Positions 17,802 to 30,876 of a stretch of 64,000 nucleotides of DNA are shown one piece after another. This DNA is from Afipia sp. (GTDB lineage Bacteria > Pseudomonadota > Alphaproteobacteria > Rhizobiales > Xanthobacteraceae). Position numbers and translations under genes: made by a program. Location of the stretch: assembly GCA_024508675.1 (NCBI GenBank), contig JANINQ010000021.1:806001-870000 (forward strand), given 5' to 3'. The notes under the pieces are model-generated. The model did not search any database, was not told the origin of the DNA, and worked only from the letters and a program-made list of their open reading frames with translations. Within the stretch, counting starts at the first letter, position 1. Each line of letters opens with the position of its first letter.

Positions 17802-18011
17802 TTATTCCCGTTTCATCCGGTGAGGCGTGATGTCGGCCTCGGTATAGCCAGCTTCAAATCGTGCCCGGCGCGCCTCGCGCTGCAGCCGGCTCTCCGTCAG
17901 ACGGTCCAGCATCTGGACGATGACTCCGCGCGGCTCCCTGATCGTCACCGCCGGAATGCTGCCGCCCTGATGGACCGGCGGCGAAATCTTCTCAAACATA
18001 AAAGCTGGCAT
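17802..18011 (-). CDS. Small conserved-type hypothetical protein
   Basis: A 69-residue soluble protein that I do not recognise. It starts MPAFMFEKISPPVHQGG, has a central hydrophobic strand/helix (AVTIREPRGVIVQMLDRL) and a basic helical C-terminal half (ESRLQREARRARFEAGY). A good GAGGGG ribosome site lies upstream of the ATG, and codon use matches neighbours, supporting a real gene. It converges on prmA with a 21-base gap. No membrane segment or signal is seen. Confidence 0.6.
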   Translation of the reverse strand: MPAFMFEKISPPVHQGGSIPAVTIREPRGVIVQMLDRLTESRLQREARRARFEAGYTEADITPHRMKRE

Positions 18012-18225
18012 GCCCTATCCCCTCTTCGTTGAGTTGAAAAACACACCCCTTCGCATTTCCGCGAGGTCCACTTCGTCTAAGCATCGTTGCTCTCAAATGG
18101 TTCCTCTGAGTGGCCTTCCCTGTAGGCACTGATTACAAAGCATGGATCGTGCCATTCCCAATTGACGCAGCTCCATTCCGGCACCGCCGATTGCCCCTCC
18201 TTCACCCGCCTCCTAAGGTTGCTTG

Positions 18226-20061
18226 ATGTTCGAAGCTCAATTCCAGACATTCGAAGACCCCGAAGGCGGGGTCGCCCTGACCGCGCGGCTGTCCGCCTTC
18301 CGCGAGGAACTGCTGCGGCGGCAACTGACGGGCTTTGTCATTCCCCGCGCCGACAGCCAGCAAAACGAATACGTGCCGCCAAGCGACGAGCGGCTGGCGT
18401 GGCTGACCGGATTCACCGGCTCTGCCGGGCTCGCCATCGTACTCACGGGACAACCTGCTGTGTTCGTGGATGGCCGCTACACCATTCAGGCGGCCAAGCA
18501 GGTCGATACCAGCGCATGGAGCATCGAGTCCCTGATCGAGCCGCCGCCTGAAAGCTGGCTGACCGCGCATCTGTCGCCGGGCGATCGCCTCGGATTTGAT
18601 CCCTGGCTGCACACTTCGGCGGCAGCCGAACGCCTCGCGAAAGCCTGCGAGAAAGCCGGGGCGGAATTGGTGGCCGTCGATGGCAATCCCGTCGATGCGA
18701 TCTGGACCGATCGCCCTGCGCCGCCGCTAGGGCCGGTGAAAATTCACCCCGCTCAACTTGCGGGAGAAAGCGAAGCAGACAAGCTTGCGCGCATCCGCAC
18801 AGACATCGCCAGGCTGAAAGTCGATGCGCTGGTGCTGTCGGATTCCCACGCCGTGGCATGGACCTTCAACGTCCGCGGCGCGGATGTCGCGCATACGCCG
18901 CTCCCGCTCTCCTACGCACTGGTTCCCAAAGACGGCCGCGCCACGATCTTCATCGATCACCGCAAGCTGTCCAACATCGTGCGCGATCATCTCGAAAAGA
19001 ACGCGGCCGTTGAAGAACCCGCCGCGCTGATGGGGCAGCTTGCCGAACTGGCGCAGACGGGAGCGGCCATCGGCCTCGACTCGGCAACAGCCGCCGATGC
19101 GCTGAGCCGTCTGATCACAACGGAAGGCGGCAAGCCGGTTCGCGTGCCGGACCCGGTCGCGATGCTGAAAGCGGTGAAGAACGCCGCCGAGATCGCCGGC
19201 ACCCGCGCCGCGCACAAGCGCGACGGCGCGGCGCTGGCGAAGTTTCTGGCATGGATCGACCGTGAAGCTCCATCAGGCAAGCTGACCGAGATCGACGCCG
19301 TCGAGGCGCTGGAAACCTTCCGCCGCGAAACCGGCGCATTGAAGGACGTGTCGTTCCCGACCATCTCCGGTACCGGCCCGAACGGCGCCATCGTGCATTA
19401 CCGCGTCACCCGCAAATCCAACCGGCGGATCGAACCCGGCGACCTGCTGCTGATCGATTCCGGCGCGCAATACGAAGACGGCACCACCGACGTCACCCGT
19501 ACCATCGCCATCGGCCAGCCGACAGAGGAAATGCGCGACCGCTATACCCGCGTGCTGCGCGGACACATTGCGATTGATCGCGCGGTGTTTCCCGATGGCG
19601 TCAGCGGCGCACAGATCGACGCCTTCGCGCGGCAATTCCTCTGGCACGCCGGCATCGACTTCGAGCACGGCACCGGCCACGGCGTCGGCAGTTATCTGTC
19701 GGTGCATGAAGGCCCGGCCCGCATTTCCAAGCTCGGCACCACGCCACTGAAACGCGGCATGATCCTCTCCAACGAGCCGGGTTATTATAAGACGGACGCC
19801 TTCGGCATCCGCATCGAGAATCTCGAACTGGTTGTCGAAAAAACCATTGAAGGTGCGGAGAAGGCGATGAACGGCTTTGAAGCGCTGACACTCGCGCCCT
19901 TCGACCGGCGACTGATCGATGCCGACCGGATCAGCAAGCAGGAACTGCGCTGGCTCAACGCCTACCATGCGCGGGTGCGCGAAGAGATCCGGCCACTGGT
20001 CGATGAAGCAACAAAGGTGTGGCTCGATGCAGCGACAGAGCCGATGACCCACAAGAGATGA
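18226..20061 (+). CDS. Xaa-Pro aminopeptidase (aminopeptidase P family, long form)
   Basis: A 611-residue metallopeptidase that removes N-terminal residues before proline. The two N-terminal creatinase-like domains (about 1-310) start with LTARLSAFREELLRR and contain WLTGFTGSAG. The C-terminal pita-bread catalytic domain shows the metal ligands in order: LLIDSGAQYEDGTTDVTRT (two Asp, near 411 and 422), GHGVG (His near 485), LSNEPGYY (Glu near 517) and GIRIENL (Glu near 531). This three-domain layout resembles eukaryotic-type AMPP. AAGGTTGCTTG precedes the chosen ATG. It is probably co-transcribed with the efflux gene 40 bases downstream. Confidence 0.92.
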   Translation: MFEAQFQTFEDPEGGVALTARLSAFREELLRRQLTGFVIPRADSQQNEYVPPSDERLAWLTGFTGSAGLAIVLTGQPAVFVDGRYTIQAAKQVDTSAWSIESLIEPPPESWLTAHLSPGDRLGFDPWLHTSAAAERLAKACEKAGAELVAVDGNPVDAIWTDRPAPPLGPVKIHPAQLAGESEADKLARIRTDIARLKVDALVLSDSHAVAWTFNVRGADVAHTPLPLSYALVPKDGRATIFIDHRKLSNIVRDHLEKNAAVEEPAALMGQLAELAQTGAAIGLDSATAADALSRLITTEGGKPVRVPDPVAMLKAVKNAAEIAGTRAAHKRDGAALAKFLAWIDREAPSGKLTEIDAVEALETFRRETGALKDVSFPTISGTGPNGAIVHYRVTRKSNRRIEPGDLLLIDSGAQYEDGTTDVTRTIAIGQPTEEMRDRYTRVLRGHIAIDRAVFPDGVSGAQIDAFARQFLWHAGIDFEHGTGHGVGSYLSVHEGPARISKLGTTPLKRGMILSNEPGYYKTDAFGIRIENLELVVEKTIEGAEKAMNGFEALTLAPFDRRLIDADRISKQELRWLNAYHARVREEIRPLVDEATKVWLDAATEPMTHKR

Positions 20062-20101
20062 GCGACGACGCGACGACAACAAACAACAGAGTCCGGATAA
20101 C

Positions 20102-23547
<3,446 letters not shown>

Positions 23548-25221
23548 TCACGCCGTCGCAGCTTTAAGCAGCCGGTCCGCCGCCGCGCGCGCCTCGGCGG
23601 TAATCTCCGCGCCTGCGAGCATCCGCGCGATTTCTTCGCGGCGATGATCCTTCGCCAGCGTCGCCACCCGTGTCGCGACACGCTTGCCCTTGTCGAGCGC
23701 ATCCTTGGAGATCAGCAAATGCTGGTCCGCGCGAGCCGCCACCTGCGGCGCGTGGGTCACGGCCATGACCTGGACCTTTTCGGCGAGCCGCGCCAGCCGA
23801 GCGCCGATAGCATCGGCGACAGCGCCACCTACACCGGTATCGATTTCGTCGAACACCAGCGTCGGTGCCGAACCGCGATCCGACAGCACGACCTTCAACG
23901 CAAGCAGGAAGCGCGAGAGTTCGCCGCCGGATGCGACCTTCATCAGCGGGCCCGGTTTGGTGCCCGGATTGGTCTGCACCCAGAACTCGACGCGGTCGAA
24001 TCCTTGCGGCCCGGGTGCCTCCGGATCGCTCTCGATCTGCGTGGTGAACTTCGCGCGGTCGAGCTTGAGCGGCGCGAGTTCGGAGTTGACCGCCTTGTTG
24101 AGTTTCTCCGCTGACTTGTTGCGTGCGGCGGAGAGTTTCTGCGCAGCCGCGTCGTAAGCCTTGTCGGCGGCAGCGGCAGCCTTTTCCAGAACCTTGAGCT
24201 GATCCGCACCCGCGTCGATCAGCGCAACATCCGCTGCGTAGCGCTGCGCCAGTGCAGCCAGCGCATCCACCGGCGTCGAGTATTTCCGCGCCGCGCCGCG
24301 CAAGGCAAACAGCCGCTCCTCGATGCGTTCCAGTTCATGCGGATCGAAGTCGGCTGCGATCAGCGCGGCATTGAGATGCTGGTCGGCCTCTTCCAGCGCG
24401 TTGATGGCGGCGTCCATCGCCTTCACCGCTGGCTCTATCAGCGACGGCGCACTGCCCGCGCGGCGCTCAAGACGGCGCACGGCAGCCGCGAGCGATGACA
24501 CTGGTGAACCCGGACCGCCGACAGCGGCCTGCGCCTCGCGCAAATCCTCGGCGATCTTCTCGCCCTGCATCATCGTGGTGCGGCGTTCCGCCAGCGCGGT
24601 TTCCTCACCTTCCTGCGGATTGAGGGTCTTCAACTCGTCGGAGGCGTGACGCAGATAATCCGCCTCGCGCGCGGCACGCTCCATCCCGGCACGGTGGTCC
24701 TCAAGTGCGTTGCGCGCTGTGCGCCGCGCATCCCACAGCGCCTCGAGGCTGCTGACGTCCTTTTCAAGTCCCGCGAACGCGTCGAGCAGGCGGCGGTGCG
24801 TGGCAGTGTCTACCAGCGCGCGCTCGTCGTGCTGGCCATGGATTTCCACCAAGGTCGCGCCGAGCGCTTTCAGGGTCTGAATGCTGATGGTCTGATCGTT
24901 GAGGAACGCGCGCGTACGGCCATCGGCGAACTGCACGCGGCGAAGGATCATCTCGCCGGTGTCCTCAAGGCCGTTCTCGCGCAGGATGACGCTGGCGGGA
25001 TGTTTCTTCGGCACATCGAACATCGCCGTCACCTGACCCTGCTCCGCGCCGTGGCGGACAAGGCTGGCATCACCGCGCCCGCCGAGCGCCAACGCAAAAG
25101 CATCGAGCAGAATGGATTTGCCCGCACCGGTTTCGCCGGTGAGGACAGCAAGGCCGCTCAGGAAATCAATATCGAGCCGCTCGATCAGGACGATGTCGCG
25201 GATCGAAAGCCGGGCCAGCAT
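23548..25221 (-). CDS. recN: DNA repair protein RecN
   Basis: A 557-residue SMC-like ATPase for double-strand break repair. Walker A GETGAGKS (29-36) follows a typical LARLSIRDIVLIERLDIDF start. Long central coiled-coil arms span about 150-370. The ABC signature lies in SGGELSRFLLALK, and Walker B is LVFDEIDTGVGG (near 455-466). It lies between bamD and ligA, an order common in alphaproteobacteria, with short gaps suggesting one transcript. Confidence 0.96.
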   Translation of the reverse strand: MLARLSIRDIVLIERLDIDFLSGLAVLTGETGAGKSILLDAFALALGGRGDASLVRHGAEQGQVTAMFDVPKKHPASVILRENGLEDTGEMILRRVQFADGRTRAFLNDQTISIQTLKALGATLVEIHGQHDERALVDTATHRRLLDAFAGLEKDVSSLEALWDARRTARNALEDHRAGMERAAREADYLRHASDELKTLNPQEGEETALAERRTTMMQGEKIAEDLREAQAAVGGPGSPVSSLAAAVRRLERRAGSAPSLIEPAVKAMDAAINALEEADQHLNAALIAADFDPHELERIEERLFALRGAARKYSTPVDALAALAQRYAADVALIDAGADQLKVLEKAAAAADKAYDAAAQKLSAARNKSAEKLNKAVNSELAPLKLDRAKFTTQIESDPEAPGPQGFDRVEFWVQTNPGTKPGPLMKVASGGELSRFLLALKVVLSDRGSAPTLVFDEIDTGVGGAVADAIGARLARLAEKVQVMAVTHAPQVAARADQHLLISKDALDKGKRVATRVATLAKDHRREEIARMLAGAEITAEARAAADRLLKAATA

Positions 25222-25247
25222 GCGGGGTTAGTCCTGCAACAAGAAGT

Positions 25248-26141
25248 TCAGCCGAGGCCGACCTTCTTGAATGCGCGGGAGATCCACGAATCCTTGTTGG
25301 CAGCCGGCTCGACGCCACCGGACTTTACAAGATTGTAGGCGTCTTTGTACCAGCGGCTGTCAGGAAAGTTGTGGCCAAGAACCGCCGCCGCCGTCTGCGC
25401 CTCGGGAACAATGCCGATGGCCATATAGGCCTCGGTGAGGCGGGCCAGTGCTTCCTCCACATGGCGGGTGGTCTGGTACTGCGTCACCACGACTTTGTAG
25501 CGGTTGATGGCGGCCGTGTAGTCCTTCTTGTCCATGTAGTAGCGGCCGATGTTCATTTCCTTGCCGGCGAGCTGGTCGCGGGCCGCTTCGATCTTCCGTT
25601 TGGCCGCGGTGGCATATTCGGAGGTCGGGTACTTGCGGATCACTTCCTCAAGCGCCGCGATGGATTTTTCCGTGCGGCCCTGGTCGCGGGAGATGTCCGG
25701 GATCTGGTCGAAATTCGAGGCCGCGATCAGATACTGCGCATAGGCGGCATCGGGGCTGCCGGGATGCAGTGCGACGTAGCGGTTCGCGGAGGAAATGCAC
25801 TCGTCATAATCGCCGTTTTCGTAAGCGGCATATGCCGACATCAGCAGCGATTTGCGAGCCCACTCGGAATATGGATGCTGGCGATCCACTTCCTCGAACT
25901 TCTTCATCGCCGACTTGCGGTCGCCCTTCTTGTTCATCAGGTACAAGCCCTCGTTGTAGAGCTTGTCCGCAGGTTCATCGACGAAGGTCTCTTCCTTCGC
26001 CATGAACTTGTCCCACAGCGCGCCCGTGCCGCAGCCGCTGAGCGGCACGGCAAGCATGGTCAGTCCGAGCGCAAAGCGCACCTGACGGCCAAAGCGGCTC
26101 ACAAGGGATGGGCCGGAAGTGTTGCGCAGTTCGAGCGTCAT
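25248..26141 (-). CDS. bamD: Outer-membrane assembly lipoprotein BamD
   Basis: A 297-residue lipoprotein of the BAM complex, which inserts beta-barrel proteins into the outer membrane. The signal sequence ends with lipobox LSGC, acylated Cys37. TPR-like helices follow from LYNEGLYLMNKKGDRKSAMKKFEEV onward, with YSEWARKSLLMSAYAAYENGDY and the conserved Asp/Tyr-rich turns. It sits immediately upstream of recN-ligA and downstream of lpxC in the same direction, linking outer-membrane genes with the cell-wall cluster. Confidence 0.95.
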   Translation of the reverse strand: MTLELRNTSGPSLVSRFGRQVRFALGLTMLAVPLSGCGTGALWDKFMAKEETFVDEPADKLYNEGLYLMNKKGDRKSAMKKFEEVDRQHPYSEWARKSLLMSAYAAYENGDYDECISSANRYVALHPGSPDAAYAQYLIAASNFDQIPDISRDQGRTEKSIAALEEVIRKYPTSEYATAAKRKIEAARDQLAGKEMNIGRYYMDKKDYTAAINRYKVVVTQYQTTRHVEEALARLTEAYMAIGIVPEAQTAAAVLGHNFPDSRWYKDAYNLVKSGGVEPAANKDSWISRAFKKVGLG

Positions 26142-26399
26142 ACGTTGGGCCGACCTGAATTTGAAATTCGACGCGGGATCAACCGATCACCGGCTCTGGG
26201 TTGCTGACACGCCGCGTCGCGGCACAAGCGGTATTCGGGCTCGTCCAGCGCGCCTATGTAACTGAAAAACGGGCCTTAACCAACCGGATAGGAGGACAAT
26301 TCGCCGGGATTAAGGCGGATTTCAGTGGCTCAACGATGACTTGGTTAAGCGGCAGACCGGTTTGATCCGGAGTTCCTAAAACCGCCAGATAGCCGGCGT

Positions 26400-27362
26400 T
26401 CAGGACACGTCCGGCGCGAAGGCCGCAGCAACCATGCCGCCAGCCACATCGGCATGGCCACGCGCGCGGCGGGCAACAACCGGACGTTCGAGCACCGGCT
26501 CGGTGGCTTCCACCACACGCCAGGCATGGCGGTCGGCCATCAGGGCAGTGAGCACAGCGTGGTTGAGCTTGTGACCGCCCCGCACCGAGCGATAAAGCCC
26601 GATCAGCGGCAGACCGGCCAGCGCGAGATCGCCCACCACATCCAGAACCTTGTGACGGACGCACTCGTCGGCGTAGCGCAGGCCTTCGGTGTTGAGGACG
26701 CGGGTCTCGTCGACCACGACGGAATTTTCAAGAGAAGCACCGAGCGCATAGCCTGCACTCCAGAGCTTGTTCACATCGCCCATACGGCCGAAAGTGCGGG
26801 CGCGGCAGATATCGCGGCGGAAGCTGTCGGCGGAGAGATCGAACGCGTAGGCCTGACGGCCGATCGGCGTGTTGACGAAATCGATTTCGAGCTCGGCGCG
26901 GAAGCCGCCTGCATGGGGGCGAAGCTCGCCGAACGACTCGCCCATTGTGACCTGCACGGTCTTCAGGATTTCAATGAACCGGCGCGGCGCATTCTGCTGC
27001 ACGATACCGGCCTGATCGATCGCATCAACGAACGGAGCTGCGCTGCCGTCCATGATCGGCATTTCCGGACCATCGACTTCGATGGTGGCGTTATCGACGC
27101 CCATGCCGCGCAGCGCGGCGAGAACATGTTCGGCGGTGGAAACGAGCGGACCCTCATGATCGCCGAGAACGGTGGCGAAGTCGGTCGCGACAACGGAAGA
27201 CGTGCTGGCTGCGATTTCGCGATCATCGCCGGTGCGAATGAAGACGAAGCCTGCGTTGACCTCGGCCGGTCCGATTGTGACGGTGGCCGGAGCTCCGGAA
27301 TGAACGCCGATGCCCGTCACGGTGACGTGCGACCGGAGCGTTGTCTGCCGACTGGATTTCAT
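26400..27362 (-). CDS. lpxC: UDP-3-O-acyl-N-acetylglucosamine deacetylase
   Basis: A 320-residue zinc enzyme of lipid A synthesis. TAEHVLAALRGMGVDN places His79 as the first zinc ligand. RHKVLDVVGDL gives His237 and Asp241, and GHKLNH gives the catalytic His264. GIGVHSGAPATVTI (18-31) is the usual N-terminal motif. All zinc and catalytic residues match E. coli numbering within one position. It lies downstream of ftsZ beyond a strong terminator, the standard location in many proteobacteria, so it has its own promoter within 27363-27660. Confidence 0.97.
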   Translation of the reverse strand: MKSSRQTTLRSHVTVTGIGVHSGAPATVTIGPAEVNAGFVFIRTGDDREIAASTSSVVATDFATVLGDHEGPLVSTAEHVLAALRGMGVDNATIEVDGPEMPIMDGSAAPFVDAIDQAGIVQQNAPRRFIEILKTVQVTMGESFGELRPHAGGFRAELEIDFVNTPIGRQAYAFDLSADSFRRDICRARTFGRMGDVNKLWSAGYALGASLENSVVVDETRVLNTEGLRYADECVRHKVLDVVGDLALAGLPLIGLYRSVRGGHKLNHAVLTALMADRHAWRVVEATEPVLERPVVARRARGHADVAGGMVAAAFAPDVS

Positions 27363-27711
27363 TCCCGCTTGCCCAAAAGTTCAGTCATCCAAGCCGCTGT
27401 AACCAAGCTGGTTTCGCCCGTTAACCGGCGCCGCGACACAAGGATCGTCCCCAAGTGGGAGAACCTTAACCCTTACGGATGAGAGCGCCACTCACGGTTG
27501 TTTACAGATTGTTACCCCAAACTCGCCGCATTCGCGCCGCCGGTCTGGCCCATTTGCGCAGCCGGGCCCGCTCTTTCGGGTTGCATCAACTTGCGCATTT
27601 TAGCAGCAAAAACAAATATTTAATTTACGATCAAGCGCTGCGAACCAGCGATCAGCAAAATGCCCCGGCTTTTGGCCGGGGCATTGAGACATTCACGGAT
27701 TGTAACAGAGC
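27363..27711 (-). other. Intergenic region between ftsZ and lpxC
   Basis: This 349-base region contains the ftsZ terminator at its ftsZ side and an AT-rich stretch (about 27598-27635, ATTTTAGCAGCAAAAACAAA) that probably carries the lpxC promoter. No convincing small gene was found. No exact CtrA (TTAA-N7-TTAA) site was seen. Confidence 0.5.
27661..27683 (-). terminator. Rho-independent terminator after ftsZ
   Basis: TGCCCCGGC and GCCGGGGCA form a perfect 9-bp stem with a 5-base loop. Read on the minus strand it is followed by TTTTGCTG. It ends the ddl-ftsQ-ftsA-ftsZ run 28 bases after the ftsZ stop. Confidence 0.85.
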
Positions 27712-29466
27712 TTAGTTGGCCTGGCGCCGCAGAAAGGCGGGGATATCCAGGTGGTCTTCCGCACCGGCCTGCGGTGCGACCGGAGCCGGACGGCCATGCG
27801 AATCAAGGCCCTGCGGTGCCGGACGGCGCGCATACTCCGATACCGGAGCGCCGGGGCCGCCGAACTCGGCAGGAACGGGACGCTGCGGCTTGCGCTCGGG
27901 GAGCGGAGGCATCGGTGCCATGGCCGGACCCGAGGCACGGGCCGCGATCGGCGGCTCACTCTCTTCGTCACGGCGGCCAAGACCGACATTGGCGAGGCGC
28001 TGCAGCAGCGAAGCGCGCTTCTGGGGCGGATGCTCTTCAGTGGCTTCACCGCGAGCCTGCCGAATCTGGTTCTGGGCCGGCACCGGCAATTCCTCGAACT
28101 GCGGCATGCGGGGTGCACGCATTGGCATCCGTTCTGCCTGCTGCGGAATGAAGGAGGACGGAGGCGCAGCTTCCTGCAGGTTCATCGGCTCTTCATGATC
28201 CGGGAACAGCGAGGGCTTCGGCGGGATCGGACGCACGCTGACGTCGCCGTAGGCGGCAGGCTGCATCGGAGCCGGAGCGGACGGCGCAACCGCTTCCGCG
28301 ATGGCGGCAAGCGCGGCGCGATCGATCTGATCGGCGGTGGCGCGAACCGGAGCAGGTGCGGCAGCCGTCGCAGCCTTCTGCTGCTGGGCGCGCTCCTGCA
28401 TGCGCTGGTTGTCGGCGCGCAGGCGTGCGGTCAGTTCAGCGAGGCGGCTTTCCGGAGCACCGGCAATGGTCGCCGGAGGCGTTGCAGCGCGGCTGGCGAC
28501 AACGGCGTCGATGCCGGTGGCGACCACCGACACGCGGATCACGCCATCAAGGCTTTCGTCGAAGGTCGCGCCGACAATGATGTTGGCGTCGCTATCGACT
28601 TCCTCGCGGATGCGGGTCGCGGCTTCGTCGACTTCGAACAGCGTGAGGTCCTTGCCGCCGGTGATCGAGATCAGCAGGCCCTTGGCGCCCTTCATCGACG
28701 AATCGTCGATCAGCGGGTTGGCGATCGCAGCTTCCGCCGCGGTCAGCGCGCGCTTCTCGCCCGTCGCTTCGCCGGTGCCCATCATCGCCTTGCCCATTTC
28801 GCGCATCACGGCACGGACGTCGGCGAAGTCGAGATTGATGAGGCCTTCCTTGACCATCAGGTCGGTGATGCAGGCAACGCCCGAGTAGAGCACCTGGTCA
28901 GCCATCGCGAAGGCGTCGGCGAAGGTCGTCTTTTCGTTGGCGACGCGGAACAGGTTCTGGTTCGGGATGATCAGCAGCGTATCGACCACCTTCTGCAGCT
29001 CGGTGATACCGGCTTCAGCGGTGCGCATGCGGCGCTGACCTTCGAAGTGGAACGGCTTGGTCACCACGCCGACGGTGAGGATGCCCATCTCGCGCGCGGT
29101 CGCCGCGATCACCGGAGCAGCGCCGGTGCCGGTGCCGCCGCCCATGCCGGCGGTGACGAACACCATGTTCGCGCCCGTCAGATGATCCTTGATCTCGTCG
29201 ATCACTTCCTGCGCGGCAGCTGCGCCCACGTCCGGCTGCGAACCCGCGCCGAGACCCTGGGTGACCTGCGTGCCCATCTGCACGATGCGCTCGGCCTTCG
29301 ACATGGTCAGGGCCTGCGCGTCGGTATTGGCGACGACGAAATCCACGCCCTGCAAACCGGCGGTGATCATGTTGTTGACCGCGTTGCCGCCTGCACCGCC
29401 CACACCGAACACGGTGATGCGGGGCCTCAGCTCGCGTACATCAGGGGGGGTGAGATTGATGGTCAT
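27712..29466 (-). CDS. ftsZ: Cell division GTPase FtsZ
   Basis: A 584-residue tubulin homologue that polymerises at midcell. [10 protein letters not shown] (21-30), the tubulin signature GGGTGTGA (109-116) and the T7 region [11 protein letters not shown] (about 212-222) are present. After residue about 320 there is a long Ala/Pro/Glu-rich linker. The C-terminal peptide DIPAFLRRQ is the binding site for FtsA and regulators. The length is typical of Rhizobiales, whose linkers are 150-250 residues. GAGAGG precedes the ATG. It is last in the dcw series and closed by a terminator. Confidence 0.98.
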   Translation of the reverse strand: MTINLTPPDVRELRPRITVFGVGGAGGNAVNNMITAGLQGVDFVVANTDAQALTMSKAERIVQMGTQVTQGLGAGSQPDVGAAAAQEVIDEIKDHLTGANMVFVTAGMGGGTGTGAAPVIAATAREMGILTVGVVTKPFHFEGQRRMRTAEAGITELQKVVDTLLIIPNQNLFRVANEKTTFADAFAMADQVLYSGVACITDLMVKEGLINLDFADVRAVMREMGKAMMGTGEATGEKRALTAAEAAIANPLIDDSSMKGAKGLLISITGGKDLTLFEVDEAATRIREEVDSDANIIVGATFDESLDGVIRVSVVATGIDAVVASRAATPPATIAGAPESRLAELTARLRADNQRMQERAQQQKAATAAAPAPVRATADQIDRAALAAIAEAVAPSAPAPMQPAAYGDVSVRPIPPKPSLFPDHEEPMNLQEAAPPSSFIPQQAERMPMRAPRMPQFEELPVPAQNQIRQARGEATEEHPPQKRASLLQRLANVGLGRRDEESEPPIAARASGPAMAPMPPLPERKPQRPVPAEFGGPGAPVSEYARRPAPQGLDSHGRPAPVAPQAGAEDHLDIPAFLRRQAN

Positions 29467-29553
29467 GGTAGCCTCTCGATTATGCGCGCGCGTGGGGGCT
29501 TGGGCTGCACGCCAAAGCGGTTGATGAATTGGTCCGATCCGGTGTTGAGATCA

Positions 29554-30876
29554 TCAGAAGCCCTCTCGAAGCCATCTGCCGACCTTTCCGAAGTAGCCGT
29601 TGGTCCCTGTCACAAGTTGCCGCGTGTGCCGCGGTTCGACGTGTTCTAGATGTGCAAATTGCGGATAGACCAGGAGGCCGGTCGGCACCGCGAAGGATGC
29701 GCTCTTGGCCTCGTTGGGCAGCCGGGAGAATCCGAGCGGGCGTCCGATGCGCACCTCGCGGCCCAGAATGCGGCTGGCGAGGTCGGGAATGCCGGTGAGC
29801 TGCGAAGCGCCCCCGGTCAGCACCACTCGCGCCCGCGGCTCTGCCGCAAAGGGGGAATCCGCGAGCCGGTCCCTGACCATCTCAAAAATCTCCTCGACCC
29901 GCTGCTTCACGATGTTCGCAATCGTGGCGCGGGAAACAATCTGCGGTGCATCGCCGTCGTGACCGCTCACCGTCGGCACGCTCATGACTTCGCGCGAGTC
30001 AGAACCGCCCGTCAGCACGGTGCCATATAACGTCTTGATTCGCTCGGCATCCGCAATGCACGCACCCAGGCCGCGCGCCAAATCCATTGTCACATGCTGT
30101 CCGCCGACAGCGAATCCGCCGGCATGCACGCACTGTCCGGCCGAATAGGTCGCGATGGTCGTGGTGCCTGCGCCCATCTCGACAACGGCCGCGCCGAGAT
30201 CGGCTTCATCGTCGGTCAGAACCGACAGACCGGAGACGTAGGGAGCGGCGGCCATCGCCTCGACGTTGAGATGGCAACGCTCGACCACCAGCATCAGGTT
30301 CTTCGCCGCTGTCGCATCGGCGGTCATGACGTTCATGTCGATGCCAAAATGGCGGGCGACCATGCCGCTCGGGTCGCGCACGCCCTTGACGCCGTCCAGT
30401 GAATAGGTCGCCGGCAGGACGTGAAGCACGGTGCGGCCCTGCGGCGTCGCATGATGCATCCCGGCGCTGATGACGCGGCTCATATCGGCGGGTGTCACCC
30501 CACCGCCGCGCAATTCGGAAGAGGCCTCGACCATGGCGCCCTGCAGGCGGCCAGCCGATACCGACAACAGCACCGATTCGACCCGGACCTTGGCCATCCG
30601 CTCGGCCAGCGCCACGGCCTGACGCACGGCCTGCTCGCATTCGTTGAGATCGACCACCGCGCCGGCCTTGACGCCGCGCGACTGGATATGGCTCAGCCCG
30701 ATCAGTTCGACCGCGTGGGTTCGCCCGCGCAGCGCATCGCTCGGCGCACAGGGCTTCAGCCGCGCAATCAGACAGGCGATCTTGCTGGTGCCGATGTCGA
30801 GCGCGGCAACGAGCGCCGTCTTGTTCGGCGGCATCTGCCGGGTCTTCGGGGTCTGAACGCCATCGAGACTGGTCAT
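29554..30876 (-). CDS. ftsA: Cell division protein FtsA
   Basis: A 440-residue actin-like ATPase that tethers FtsZ to the membrane. VAALDIGTSKIACLIARL (about 24-41) is the phosphate 1 motif of the actin fold. Later LTGGASQLTGIPDLASRILGREVRIGRP marks the adenosine motif. The C-terminus ends with a short amphipathic segment (GKVGRWLREGF) that fits the membrane-targeting helix. It overlaps the ftsQ stop by 4 bases and is 87 bases from ftsZ. Confidence 0.96.
   Translation of the reverse strand: MTSLDGVQTPKTRQMPPNKTALVAALDIGTSKIACLIARLKPCAPSDALRGRTHAVELIGLSHIQSRGVKAGAVVDLNECEQAVRQAVALAERMAKVRVESVLLSVSAGRLQGAMVEASSELRGGGVTPADMSRVISAGMHHATPQGRTVLHVLPATYSLDGVKGVRDPSGMVARHFGIDMNVMTADATAAKNLMLVVERCHLNVEAMAAAPYVSGLSVLTDDEADLGAAVVEMGAGTTTIATYSAGQCVHAGGFAVGGQHVTMDLARGLGACIADAERIKTLYGTVLTGGSDSREVMSVPTVSGHDGDAPQIVSRATIANIVKQRVEEIFEMVRDRLADSPFAAEPRARVVLTGGASQLTGIPDLASRILGREVRIGRPLGFSRLPNEAKSASFAVPTGLLVYPQFAHLEHVEPRHTRQLVTGTNGYFGKVGRWLREGF

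Noticed and set aside
27751-29649. A 632-codon open frame antisense to ftsZ on the plus strand
   Set aside because: It is a high-GC shadow of the ftsZ reading frame: Arg/Gly/His-rich translation, no family motif and no ribosome site. FtsZ on the other strand is certain.
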